Positions 53,975-64,000 of a stretch of DNA of 64,000 nucleotides are shown piece by piece. Position numbers and translations under genes: made by a program. This DNA comes from Takakia lepidozioides (Eukaryota > Streptophyta > Takakiopsida > Takakiales > Takakiaceae), in NCBI GenBank assembly GCA_030704615.1, contig CM060732.1:47411053-47475052 (forward strand), in the 5' to 3' direction. How positions within the stretch are numbered: position 1 is the stretch's first letter; each line of letters begins with the position of its first letter. The notes below the pieces were generated by a model. The model saw only the letters and a program-made list of their open reading frames with translations. It made no database searches and had not been told where the DNA came from.

Positions 53975-54105
53975 TCAGTGGGCCTGCCTGGGTGGCCCCA
54001 ACCCCGCCCTCCGCCTCCCACCCCCCTCGCGGCCCGCGGTCGCCGTGGCAGGCGCCCCCCCTCCCCCCCTCCCGCTCCACCCGCCACCCCGCGCCGGGAA
54101 CATTA
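53975..54105. other. Extremely GC-rich patch of foreign composition
   Basis: About 130 bp, mostly C on the plus strand (CCGCCCTCCGCCTCCCACCC, GCCCCCCCTCCCCCCCTCCC), interrupt the endonuclease remnant. The DNA on both sides is around 40% GC. No coding meaning. Confidence 0.8.
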
Positions 54106-54179
54106 CTCGCAAAAATGCTGTCACACATTGAACTAGGTATTACTGTATTTCACGCATCCATCATCCATGCCCCATGAAT

Positions 54180-55250
54180 GCAAGAAGTACATCCATCGCA
54201 TCATGACGTTGCCATCATACAGTCCTATATGTGTACGTACCTCCTCATACATTCAAATTTATATATTAAAATAGCATTGAGTGTACCTCCAGAACGAATG
54301 GACGTCATTTAGTGGATGATTGTTGTCATCCATGTGATTGACCACCTGTCCTCAGCGTCTTCGCCCCCTCATTCTTTGTCTCCGAAAATGTATGTGACGA
54401 ATTTTCACAAAGTGCCTTGTTCTTCTCTGTGTGCTTCGACTTGCTTCCCGAGAGACATGTGTGCAAATGAGAGAACTGAAAAGTTTGTCCCTCCTGATGT
54501 GCCCCATCTGATCTCCATGCTTCGAATCCAGCTTCAATCTCCGACAGTAGGTGCTTTCGATCCCACAGTGCTACAATGGCGTTACCAATGGCATGGAATC
54601 CCTGACGGAAATGACAATGCTGAAGTGACCTACATTCCATGGAGTCGCCAATGATACATCATGGATCAGTTAGCTCACCAGATGAAGAATTGCAAGAATC
54701 GTGAGCACAGTGGATACTTCACGTGTCACTGTGAAGATAGAGTAGCCTCCTTCCGAGCCTGCTTGACTTCATTACAGTTAGTTTGACGTCTGCATATTTC
54801 AGTGTGTACAATGGCTCGCTGGGCACACACCAAATATTTGGAGGTTGCGTTTTTTAAATCTTTGCAAAAGCTCATCTCAGCCTACAGTTTCCATGGGCAG
54901 CCCTCACTGTGGCTTGATCAAGGACTTCATCTGATGTTGTGGAGCAAGAGAGTGAGGCTCAAGCCATGGCGGTTTTTCAAGTGGTCCCGTCAGCAAACCT
55001 TCTACCCATCTGACCAACGATGTTCCTGTGGAGGTTAACAATTACATTGCACTATTCCTATGGTCAGCATAGACATTCTTGGAAGATCCAATCTCCACGT
55101 CAACACCCAAATTCTCTCAGCCTGTTGTTTCCTTACGATCTTGCGTCGGTGCAATGTGTGAGGAGGGATGGGGGGCGAAAGAAATATGAAAACCTTTCAG
55201 AGTTCAGATTTGAGACAGATGGCTGTAATTTCACATTGTAGTATTGAGTA
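54180..55250. other. Unassigned; coding-like frames without recognised family
   Basis: Plus-strand frames at 54,316-54,654 (DPTVLQWRYQWHGIPDGND) and 54,802-55,038 look protein-like by composition, but I recognise no domain and no clear splice chain. They may be degraded exons. Confidence 0.3.
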
Positions 55251-55269
55251 GGGTGGAGAGAGGCGGAGA

Positions 55270-55910
55270 GGTGATTGCGGTGATGTCTGTGCTTTAAGAA
55301 AAGAAGCTGTACGAGGTGAGAACAGGGTCAGTGTCTGGACTAGCATTTGAGCTTGTGGGAGGTATGGGTACTGCTACGGGTCAACTTGACTGGGTCACAA
55401 AGAAATACACATTGAAAGATCCTGCAACCTGGAGGCTAGCTTAAGTAGTGATTTAGACAGCCTCAGAGTTCTCTAAGGTGGGGTTGTCTTTGTGTTTCAT
55501 GCTATTGTGGGGTTACAAGAGTACTCTTGATGTAGCAAGCAGACAAGAGTGGGTGGACTATGCAGTGTGTAAGGGTTTAGCCTAATTGGACAATTGAGAA
55601 GTGTGTTGGTGTGGGTACACCAAAGCCAGAGAAAGTGATGGTTGGAGGGGAAGTGAGCTTAGTAGAAGAGATGGCTTGGCCTGTCCTGCACAGGTACCCA
55701 CCAGTCGCGGCTCGATCAAACCGGGACAAGCAAAAACTCATTCTGGATGTATGCCTCCTCTCTCTCTCTTCCCCCCTTGTGGATGTAATACATTTCTCTT
55801 TTTCTTTCTTTTCCTTCTTTCTCAGAGAAGTGCAGAGAGCATCCCTGGCAAAGGCCTTAGCTATTAGACCTAAAGTGGGGGCTACGTGCTTGCACCCCGC
55901 CTTCATGCTA
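55270..55910 (+). pseudogene. Unknown protein, scattered exon-like pieces
   Basis: Three plus-strand pieces read like conserved protein: VSGLAFELVGGMGTATGQLD with WVTKKYTLKDPATW (~55,325-55,440); EKVMVGGEVSLVEEMAWPVL with HRYPPVAARSNRDKQKLILD (~55,625-55,750); and VQRASLAKALAIRPKVGA (~55,830-55,885). The second is followed by a CT-rich stretch and the third is preceded by one ending in CAG, which looks like an intron. In-frame stops separate the first from the second. I do not recognise the family. Confidence 0.4.
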
Positions 55911-57182
55911 TATTTGAGAATTTTGGGTTATTATTTGGTTTCTTGGTTCTAAATAGGTTATTCTTCTCGGTCCCTTTGGCCTTTGGTTATTCCGTGGATG
56001 TCAGTAGATGTATTTTTCCTCTCTCACTCTTATCCGTATTTCAGGATATTAACAGGAGGATACACAAAATTGGCTTACTTTATGACCTTTCAGAGTGACA
56101 CGTGCGTGTATTGATGGATGACAGGGAGGTTTCAGTATGGAGGAAGAAATGTAGAAAGGGGTGACAGTCAGCCAAGCAGCTCATCTCCAAGCTGCTTGTG
56201 GTTAAGCAAGAATGTCGACCCTCTACTGCAGAAGTGCACCAAACTTTCTTTCTTTCTTGTTCATTTGCAGATACACACACATTTTAAGCAGTCCTCCTAG
56301 AACAACACTGGAAGTGTTTGGAGATTTTTAATTGCCAGTGACCAGCAGACCTGGCAATGAGACATACCACAAGTTCTGGGGTTACGTTGTGGTGAATGTA
56401 GTAAGCTTTCAGGTCTGAACTTGAAGGGGAGTTCACCAAGTGAGGTGCGCGATAGTGGGGACTTTGACCGCACGGACCTTCCTCGTCAAGCTTGGATACA
56501 TCTGGGATGCATATCACCCTTCTCTAATTCCTATAATTCCTATGATTCCTTAACACATTTTGCTTATAATTCTATCTGTCCTACTCTGTAAGTCAACCTT
56601 GAAAACAATAGGGGTCAATTTCGGCTGTCTCAAATGAATGGGCATGCAATCTCAGGATGTCGGAGACAGTCTTAGTCTTTCTGTTTGGACCGTGTTTGCA
56701 TTGGATTTCATTTGTTTGTTTATTGTCTCTCATTGCTGATTGCGTTCAGTTTCATTTTCTTATGTGTGTTTGCTGCTTTTCTCGGTGTTTGTTTCCTGTG
56801 TCTTTATGAAAACAGTGTTCCAACAATGTGGTTGTGAATGGCTGTGAATTTCACATGTAGTGGATCGGTTGGTCTTTGTACTCTTGTCTGTATTTTGTGT
56901 TTATGTGTGCTTTGAGTGGATGTCTATCTAGTGCATGTATTTGATGTACTGCTGTAGCCTGTTCCGGTGTGTGGTTGCGTCTTTTCCATGGTGGTTGTGG
57001 TTGTAGAGCAAACACACTTTTTGTAAGGATAGTGGTAGGAGTTTCAGTATAATAACATATGTCCTCGCTTCAAGGTTACAATGTGTTAGTCCCTGACTCA
57101 GTTGGATGTTTACAGATCTCATCAGTGTAGTTCATTTCACTACACTTAATGTACCCTATTTGTATGCCTTGCCTTAATGTCT
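55911..57182. other. Intergenic, nothing recognised
   Basis: AT-rich, T-rich on the plus strand between 56,640 and 57,100. No motif-bearing frames, no repeat array, no clear element ends. Confidence 0.4.
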
Positions 57183-57410
57183 TCACACTATTACGTTTCG
57201 GGGGGGTTAGCGATGCCCCAACGACCTCCAACCGCCGCGATTAGCGACGGAAATACTCTACGGCGCCCGGGGCGCGCCGGAGGCATTTTGCAACGTCGAG
57301 AAGTCGTAGAGATGTCGCTCCCGAAACATCGCTAATTAGCGTCATCGGGGAATCGCAACCCCCCTAGGCGCGGCGCTGGCGCGACTTGCGACGTCCGGGC
57401 ATGGCAGAAA

Positions 57411-57446
<36 letters not shown>
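57411..57446. repeat. (AAT)n microsatellite inside the CACTA element
   Basis: About twelve uninterrupted AAT units. Confidence 0.95.
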
Positions 57447-57447
<1 letters not shown>

Positions 57448-57779
57448 TCCTGCGACGTCGCATTAGGGACGTCCGAGGGTCGTAAATGCGACCCCCCAGC
57501 AGACGTCACAGAATTTAGGTGGAAAAATAAGAATTTGAATTTGAATTTCAAAAACTAGTTGACCATTGACTCGGAGTTGACCATTGACTCTGGTTTTGTC
57601 CAATGGCAGTTCATGCATTGTTCTACATATATTAGGCAATGCATATTTGAACCTAGGACCTCCACATTATAACATTTCTAAGACACTGCACACTAACCAA
57701 CAAATCTACAATACATCTATGTATTACAAAAGCAGTCCAAGTATATATATACATATCAAGACTTAGCTCCTAGTGACTA

Positions 57780-57993
57780 CCACTAGCTCAATCCTATCAT
57801 TGTGTTGCAGATTATGCGTACTCTACAGGAGCTCTCACAGCTGGAACTTGCACGGAGATTTGTCCCCAGAGTTCTTCAAGAACAAATATCTATCAATGGC
57901 CTAAGTTTTGCAAAGCTACATTGCAACTTATTGCTGGACAATGGCTATAGTCTGAGGATGCCAAGCCCATTATGCTACAATCTACTCCCATAA
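57780..57993 (+). other. Possible captured gene piece inside the CACTA element
   Basis: After a TTGTGTTGCAG acceptor-like site (57,801-57,811), the frame IMRTLQELSQLELARRFVPR continues to LLLDNGYSLRMPSPL with no stop for 60 codons. It lies in the ordinary-composition core of the element. The protein family was not recognised; a transduplicated exon is possible. Confidence 0.3.
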
Positions 57994-58415
57994 TCAATTT
58001 TCCGCGACGCCCCAGGACGCCGGGAAATCGCAGCGACGGCAGGGAATCTCCAAATATATATATATTTATATTTATATTTTCCCCCCCTTAGGCATTGCGA
58101 TTCCCCGCCGTCGCAAAAGCGTCGCTGGGCTGCGGCGCTGCGACGCCTCGTTGCGATTCTCCGGCGTCGCAGCATCCCGGGGGTGTCGCAACCCCCCCCC
58201 AGTGCGCTGGCGGGGGGATGGGGTCAGACCCCTTTCCGGCGACGGCATGACATCGCAAGATGCCACGATGTCGTCCGAGCGCCGACGTTGAGATGTCCCG
58301 ATGTCGCAAGTCCCGGGCCGGGCGCCTGTGCAACGCTGCAGTCGTAGGGGGGTCGGCGCGTCCGGCGCACCCGGGGTCCTGGCGTCGCTAACCCCTCCTA
58401 AATATAATAGTGTCA

Positions 58416-60410
58416 GTGGCCTTCGTGCTTCATGGGCAATGTCTTCGTAGATGTCGAGACATGGAAGCTACGTGTGGGCACTAACTTTAGGTTGCCTTTG
58501 TATAGGAAGGTCATATGAAAGTGGAAAGCAATCCACAACGTGTACCTCTTTACTTAACAGGTTTCCATTCCCAAAGAATATAGCTGCAAGAGGGATAATT
58601 GATGCAGTACGTGGATGACAATGTGGTTGTGCCAATCATAAGGGTTTTGTGTGATATTGAACTCTTCTGGAGGTCATGTACTTGTTACCCAGCAGAATAC
58701 ATCTTTACCTTCTCAAACTGCTCCATGCAGTTGATGACAAACTAGTTACAGAGAATTGTTGTTTTGACATTGAGAAAAGGAATATTATTGGAGACAAAAG
58801 TAAACGTTGATATGGGTACAGTAAAATAGCAACGAATGGGGGCCATGACTGGAGATAGATAAGCCACCAATTTATGGACCCCCTTATGAATAAAATATGT
58901 TGCTGCATATGTTGAATGCACTTGTCTATTTGGATCACATGATATATGCAACCGAGTGATGAATATAGCAGATGATGAGTAGGAAAGTATGACACTTTTC
59001 ACCAGTCTAAAATTTTCTACTCTTTTAGAAATGTAGAATAAATTGAGCTTCTTTCTAAACATGTGAGATACCTAGGCAGGTTGCTAATGCCAGGGCGGGA
59101 GATCTTTCAGCTGTCCACAGTTAGCATCATTTGATAAAAGCCAATGTCACATTGTGCAACATTCCAATTTGCATTGTGTAAAATTCCAATTTTTCCGAGG
59201 TATTTGGTAAGAACACAGTAGTGGCCAAGTAAACAAACACAGTGCATCATTTACAGTGATGAGCTCATCAACCCTGCACAATGAAGTACTCTAATATGAT
59301 TGAAGTAGACCATATTCCAAGCTAATCATTTTGTCCACTCAGCAGTTACAGCAGAGCTGATAATCAACCAAACAGTGTTCACAAAATCTGCAAATCTCCA
59401 GCACCATCTTCTAGCCAACATTTCATAAACAACTTGCAATTATTGGCCAAAACAGTGACACGATGCATTTCCTGAAGTAACGACATTGCAGAGACAATAT
59501 TTTTCCACCTCAAAAGTTGGAAGTACACTTGGTTAACCAAGTTCTCAGGATGCTGGAGCCCACTCAGACACATGAGCAAAAAAATTAGAAATGGTGGCCA
59601 TCCTTGACAAGTAGGAAAAAGACTAAAACATTGCCCAATACAACCATATTTTCTTTTCTAAATGATTCTCTAAGAGCAATTGCGCACTTATTAATAAACC
59701 TCATCACAAAGTTAAGAGGTGTGGTGAGAACCAAACTGGTCGCCACCCTTGACAAGCAAATTTCAGCAACAGATCAAAACATTGCGACATGGAAACAGAT
59801 CTTCTCAATGATGCTCAGAGAGAAATAATTGTACTCATTACCACATCCGACCACAAAGCTAGGGCTTTGTGTTATCTCAGACATAGAAACTGAAGAATTA
59901 GAGCCAGATTTTTCAGCACAAAATCTGGACACTCGAGTGGCATCTCTAGACCTACTAGGAGCCACTCATTCATTTAAATGTCTGCTATTTTTACAAACCT
60001 TGGCTCTACCCCACCTTAACCGCTGAGAAACTGTGGTTAACTGTCCAAGCCACTCCCCAGCCACTCGCTTCCATCAAAAGCTCCATCCATGCAGATCCCA
60101 ATAAGGGAAAGTGCACATCAAAGCCACACACTGTACTGATCTAAAAACACTTCCTGCGCATAATGGATGGTCCTGACTCATCATACTCTGCCTTCGGAAT
60201 CCACATTTGCAACAGAAAGTTTTGGTACCACATCAGGCTGTGATTAGATACAAATTAATTTGTCTGGCTAGCACACTACATACACACCTCCTTCAACAAA
60301 ATAAGAGGATACATCCCTCACAACACATTGAAGAAATCAAGAACTCAGTACAATTCCCTGGACAGCCTAGAATTGTTCCAGCAAACACCACAACCCTACT
60401 TATCACACTA
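58416..60410. other. Intergenic, nothing recognised
   Basis: AT-rich, with only a local duplication (words like CCTTGACAAG at ~59,604 and ~59,747). Short frames on both strands carry no motifs. Confidence 0.35.
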
Positions 60411-60419
60411 GTCCTGTGT

Positions 60420-60575
60420 TGACTTGCGTTTGCTTCCAACAAACATTCACCTTCTTGCCTGGATTGTTCCACCATTGATTGGGTCCGAAACGCATTCATT
60501 CCAGAGCTTCTCATCGTCTCTGTTATCTGTTTTGCGAAACTTTCCTATTGCCACATTGGCAGTAACATGTCTAAA
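60420..60575 (-). pseudogene. Degraded duplicate of an OSB-like exon
   Basis: With one frame change, the minus strand reads KTDNRDDEKLWNE and then PNQWWNNPGKKVNVCW. This mirrors the better copy at ~61,137-61,000. It ends in different flanking sequence and is broken, so it is a duplicated exon. Confidence 0.45.
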
Positions 60576-60959
60576 TCAGTCCAAACCACCATAGATCCAC
60601 CAACGAGCTGACTTGCATCAGATTCAACATGAAAATTTAGGGACGACTCTGATAACAGGGAAAAATAGGTTGAAATGTGTTGAAGAAGGTACCTTCATTA
60701 GTAGTGCCTTGTTATCATAATTGTGTTGTTTTCGCTGTTGTTTCCAATTGACCATCTACCCACGCAGATTTCTTGTAGCTATTGATCCACAGGGAATCAG
60801 AAGTAATCTTGTATTTGAGATCCGGCCCTCTTGGATGAATCTAGACCTCTATCACTGGTCCCTCAGCTATCCCTATCTGTGTACAAATCATGAATACATC
60901 CTCAGCCTTGTTGCTAGCAGCTGAAATTGACGGCGGCAAACATCCCAACCCTACTTGTT

Positions 60960-61332
60960 ACAGTAGTTCCAATTTTGAATTGCATCTGCTTCTCTCTGTA
61001 GTCCAACAGACATTCACCTTTTTGTCTCCATTGTCCCACCATTGATTGGGGTCGGAAAAGTGTTCATTCCAACGCTTCTCCTCATCTCTGTTATCTGTTT
61101 TTGGATATTTTCCTGCTGCCACATCGACAGTAACTTCATTCATCATTGTATTTTCATGTTGCTGGTTCCAACATTTAGCTACTGAAAGGAATCCTCCATT
61201 ACTGACCTTAGTATCCCACTGATCAAAACAATTTGATAAATTGCTAAAGATTGACTCTTTCATCCCCGCACTTCTATCCTTCTCATGCACAAAATAATTT
61301 GATGTTGAGGTCCTTTTCACACATACAATCAT
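60960..61332 (-). pseudogene. OSB-like (organellar single-stranded DNA-binding) exon
   Basis: The frame reads VDVAAGKYPKTDNRDEEKRW then NEHFSDPNQWWDNGDKKVN. The pattern W-x-x-x-F-x-x-P-x-x-W-W-D-N-x-x-x-K resembles the start of the PDF motif that binds single-stranded DNA in plant OSB proteins. The PDFKHK part itself is not seen, and no OB-fold exon was identified nearby. It is therefore a tentative call; only this exon and a degraded duplicate are present. Confidence 0.4.
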
Positions 61333-61339
61333 TTGATAT

Positions 61340-62535
61340 TGAGGTGAAGAAAAAAACTTACATCGGACTTGGTTATTGGGATCCCATCCGATGAGAATGT
61401 GCAGTTTTCGCCCTACAAATTAAAGACCAATGGAGTAAACGGTTAATAGGTTACAGAAAAATTGAAAGACACTAATCTTGCTATGAGGTGCATCAATGCA
61501 TATGCTCATATGTACATAGCACAAGTTCATAGAAGGTTTGCTACCAAGAGCTTACTGATTGGAATGTAAAATGGAAGTAAAACAACATAGAGATGGACAA
61601 TCAAAGGCACTCGGAGGTAGAATCCAAATATCCTTTCAGACAAAATTAGAGTAAATGCATGTGATCCTCGTGCCTCTTCCAGCCAGATTCTCCTTGAAAT
61701 TCAGATGTATGTATGTATGTTACATGTACCACAAAATAGGAAAACCAAATCCCTACACAACTTGAAAGGCTACTGATCATACAATAAGTGTACCATAAAT
61801 TCCGACCCCTTTACCAACTCCTGGATCTCTACAAGATACTATGGAGGGCAAGAGTTAGGGCAGGTAACAAGAGCTGTAGACAGGAGGGAATACACTCTCC
61901 TGCTGCCACATCTGAAATACAGAAACCACCAAGATCCCTTACTTCCATCACGTAGTACTGCTTTGGTCTAACTTGTCCAACTTGATGGATGATACCCAGA
62001 GGAAACGCTTGAAGTAACTTCTACAAAGAGGGAGAGAAAGCATGTGAAATACCTGGGTACAGCGCCCTTTCACTACAACAAATTGCGGCTTTTATGACTC
62101 CCATGGGTGCGCAGTCATGACAGATTTGTTGCAGAAATGCCATTTGCAATCGTAAAATGCTTTTGAAGTCATAATGCAGGTCTGGGGAAGACGTATATGC
62201 GTTTGTATGGCTCCGGACTCTGCGCAACACAGGTCAAACATGTTTGACCACGAATATTGGCATGGCAGATATGACTACCAGTCATGGTCATGGCTAGACT
62301 GGAATGACGTGCACATATTGCTAGACAGACATATGACTTCATGACTCTCACTCTAATGCATTCTGCCAGATCATCACATGGATGAATCACTACATTACTG
62401 CACGTGTCGACACATGCTTTTCTGGTTATATATATAATATATGAGTATTTATATTTTGAAAAAACGGAGACTCTGACCACTAGAATGAATTAAAAAAAAA
62501 CAAAAGAAAAACAAAGTGCAAAAAGATTTTAAAAA
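61340..62535. other. Intergenic, nothing recognised
   Basis: AT-rich DNA with a few direct words (ATGTATGT near 61,705) and a (TA)n-like stretch at ~62,430. No supported gene. Confidence 0.35.
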
Positions 62536-62539
62536 AAAC

Positions 62540-62735
62540 ACATCGGCTGGTAAGTGGCACAGTGTGTCGCCCTGGTGGTTTGGGGTTCAAACCCGCTGCC
62601 CTTATCCCGTGTGTGGGATTGTTCGTGACGGTATGTCTGGGCGTTGATCGTCATGTAGGTCTTATGGCCCTTAAATGAAGGCGGGTGAATTTTTCCCCCT
62701 CCTCAAGGGCCTGTGGTTTCCTTTAAGAAAATAAA
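62540..62735 (+). mobile_element. tRNA-derived SINE-like element
   Basis: CGGCTGGTAAGTGGCACAG is A-box-like and TTTGGGGTTCAAACCCGC contains a perfect B box 40 nt on. The body (GGTATGTCTGGGCGTTGATC, TCATGTAGGTCTTATGGCCC) follows and ends in an A-rich tail from ~62,725. A/T-rich sequence lies on both sides. No cloverleaf, so not a tRNA gene. It may have displaced the first exon of the O-methyltransferase. Confidence 0.55.
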
Positions 62736-62954
62736 AAAGAAAAAAGAAATAAAAAAGGGGCTCTTAGGGTTTACAAAAAGGTTAAAAAACTTAAAAAGTT
62801 GCCCATCACGATAGCGTGAACAAACTTAGAGCAAGCGGGAGGGAGAGAGAGAGAGGGCTGGGACTTAGAGCGAGCGAGTGGGAGTGAGGGCAAACATGCA
62901 TGGGAGGCCCGCAGTTGGAGCAACCTTCGCATCTGAAGCAATCAACCCTAGAAA

Positions 62955-63916
62955 CGCTAGGGTATGTGTGGGAGAAAGTGCTTTCGCCAAAGTTCATGGC
63001 ACATCCTTCTACAAGTGGATGGAGGATGCGGCTGACCAACATTATGGAAAAGTGTTCCATGGATCAATGACGACACTTTCTCTCACATCGATGCAGGATA
63101 TTCTGAACACAGAAGCATTGTAGACGTTGGAGGAGGTGTGGGAGCGTGCATGGAAATGTTGATGAAAAAGTATCCGAGCATTCAAGCCATCAGCTTTGAG
63201 CAACCCCATGTTGTGGAGCTGGCTCCTCACTTACCTGGTATCTCCGTCGCATACGTATATTCCCTTGGTTTTTCAAGTTCACTGATTTGAAGATGTGAAA
63301 TGTGCTCAATTTGTTGTCTTCCTCCTCGGAGGGTTTTAGTTATGTTGACTAAATCTCTTCTTTTTCCCTGCGAGGCAAAAAATAAATAAAAATGTGCTCA
63401 ATCAGTAAATGCTACAGTAAGGATCCCCTGGATTCAGCGACCACCAGTTGTGCTTTGCAACATGAGTAGGAAGACTGCGGACCTCTTTGGTGTCCAACAA
63501 TTCTGTACCATGTACTGTAGTCAGGCTGGGCCTTCTTCTGGTGTTGCAGTTAGGGGGTGTTCGAACTTCGAACAAAGGACAATCCATGACGCAATGTGTA
63601 TACATATAGTCGTAAGTGGAATCAGATGTACCGGCTCTGTTGAATCGACACTGAGAAGGTTACTTGCGAAAAGAACTTCGGGTATTCAGAGCAGGATTAC
63701 CATTGGAATAGTTATGAAGAGGCGGAGAGAGAAGCTGAGCTTGGACCACAATCATAACTTGATTCTACGAGTGTGACCAAAAAGCTCCTCATATTGTTCA
63801 ATTTACGTAGGGCATTCTGGGGTAACCATGGGTGCGTTGTAATGGGTGCAGAAGTGAAGTTAGTCGGTGGAAACATGTTCGAGAGCGTGCCCTCTGCAGA
63901 TGCTACCTTCCTGAAG
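62955..63916 (+). pseudogene. COMT-like S-adenosylmethionine O-methyltransferase, partial
   Basis: Class-I-like small-molecule OMT pieces: GESAFAKVHGTSFYKWMEDA, HYGKVFHGSMTTLSLTSMQD, then in a new frame IVDVGGGVGACMEMLMKKYP (AdoMet motif I) and ISFEQPHVVELAPHLP. Exon one ends at 63,237. A second exon (63,852-63,916; KLVGGNMFESVPSADATFLK) continues in phase and ends at a GT donor; the next exon, with the catalytic His, would lie past the window edge. Such enzymes methylate phenolics (caffeate, flavonoids). Between NTEAL and IVDVGGG several residues and the reading frame are lost, so the gene is probably dead. The N-terminal dimerisation exon is missing upstream. Confidence 0.8.
63238..63851 (+). 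other. Intron of the O-methyltransferase
   Basis: Donor GTATCT to acceptor GTGCAG. It holds a 108-codon plus-strand frame (63,450-63,776) with no recognised motif; I treat it as chance or a small old insertion. Confidence 0.5.
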
Positions 63917-64000
63917 GTTCGTTTCGCCCTTTACTCTTGGGAATTTTATAACTAGTGCATCGAATCCATCACAATCGTTCCCGAAGTAAGAGTAGAGTAC

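Larger units (their letters stand above)
57186..58412. mobile_element. Non-autonomous CACTA (EnSpm) element, ~1.23 kb
   Basis: The left end reads CACTATTACGTTTCGGGGGG and then TTAGCGATGCC. The right end, read inward, is CACTATTATATTTAGGAGGG then GTTAGCGACGCC, giving a ~32 bp terminal inverted repeat that starts with CACTA. The element is flanked by a 3-bp direct repeat TCA (57,183-57,185 and 58,413-58,415), the hallmark of the superfamily. The subterminal ~300 bp at each side are GC-rich and full of GTCGC/GCGAC words, as expected of transposase-binding subterminal repeats. The interior is ordinary AT-rich DNA with an AAT microsatellite; no transposase. Confidence 0.88.

Noticed and set aside
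53895-54136. Pro/Arg-rich ORFs around 54.0 kb
   Set aside because: They translate the GC-rich patch and are meaningless as protein.

Overview
This is nuclear DNA of a land plant, most likely a seed-free lineage (moss, liverwort, lycophyte or fern). The evidence is intron-containing plant genes (FtsH/AFG3-type protease, carotenoid dioxygenase, O-methyltransferase, 2-oxoglutarate dioxygenase, F-box-like), surrounded by MULE, CACTA, Ty3/gypsy, LINE and SINE-like elements. The species cannot be named from the sequence. Most genes are fragments or carry breaks. The window looks like repeat-rich, slowly decaying euchromatin. LAYOUT. 0.5-3.4 kb: arrays of a GGCGCC-centred palindrome followed by the 5' part of a MULE transposase, i.e. 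a relic of the large element at 26-37 kb. 3.4-7.1 kb: LINE scraps, one exon of a 2-oxoglutarate dioxygenase, a hairpin, a SINE-like copy and a MITE. 7.3-10.6 kb: FtsH/AFG3-like pseudogene with introns. 12.1-21.9 kb (minus strand): one very large multi-exon gene whose modules read, in order, FAD oxidoreductase, fatty-acyl-AMP ligase, two acyl carrier domains, then three membrane plus left-handed beta-helix blocks with a catalase-like domain between the second and third. It carries in-frame stops and frameshifts. 22.6-25.5 kb: SINE-like copies, a tandem repeat and a LINE RNase H remnant. 26.2-37.0 kb: an about 10.77 kb MULE with an imperfect TIR and a perfect 8-bp target duplication (ATACTTCT), inserted into an F-box-like gene. 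37.8-44.5 kb: decayed Ty3/gypsy pol with a long extra ORF in the env position. 44.5-51.4 kb: two head-to-tail LINE copies. 52.0-52.6 kb: last two exons of a carotenoid cleavage dioxygenase. 53.6-55.9 kb: an endonuclease-domain scrap, a GC-rich patch and unassigned coding-like pieces. 57.2-58.4 kb: a non-autonomous CACTA element with TCA target duplication. 60.4-61.3 kb: a duplicated OSB-like exon. 62.9-63.9 kb: part of a COMT-like O-methyltransferase running off the right edge. HIGHLIGHTS. The best candidate for something undescribed is the MULE. One arm carries a DDE/SWIM transposase, now with amber stops. The other carries a gene, open over its last five exons, whose C-terminal half has the order and shape of a class-beta (amino) DNA methyltransferase: a degenerate motif IV (LDIPDG) followed downstream by an AdoMet motif I (LDLTCGTG). 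The GGCGCC palindromes occupy the divergent promoter region, one intron and the transposase 3' side, and recur in the relic at 0.5-2.5 kb. The second highlight is the mega-enzyme gene. The third is the extra ORF of the gypsy element. All family assignments were made by eye from motifs; no database search was possible.
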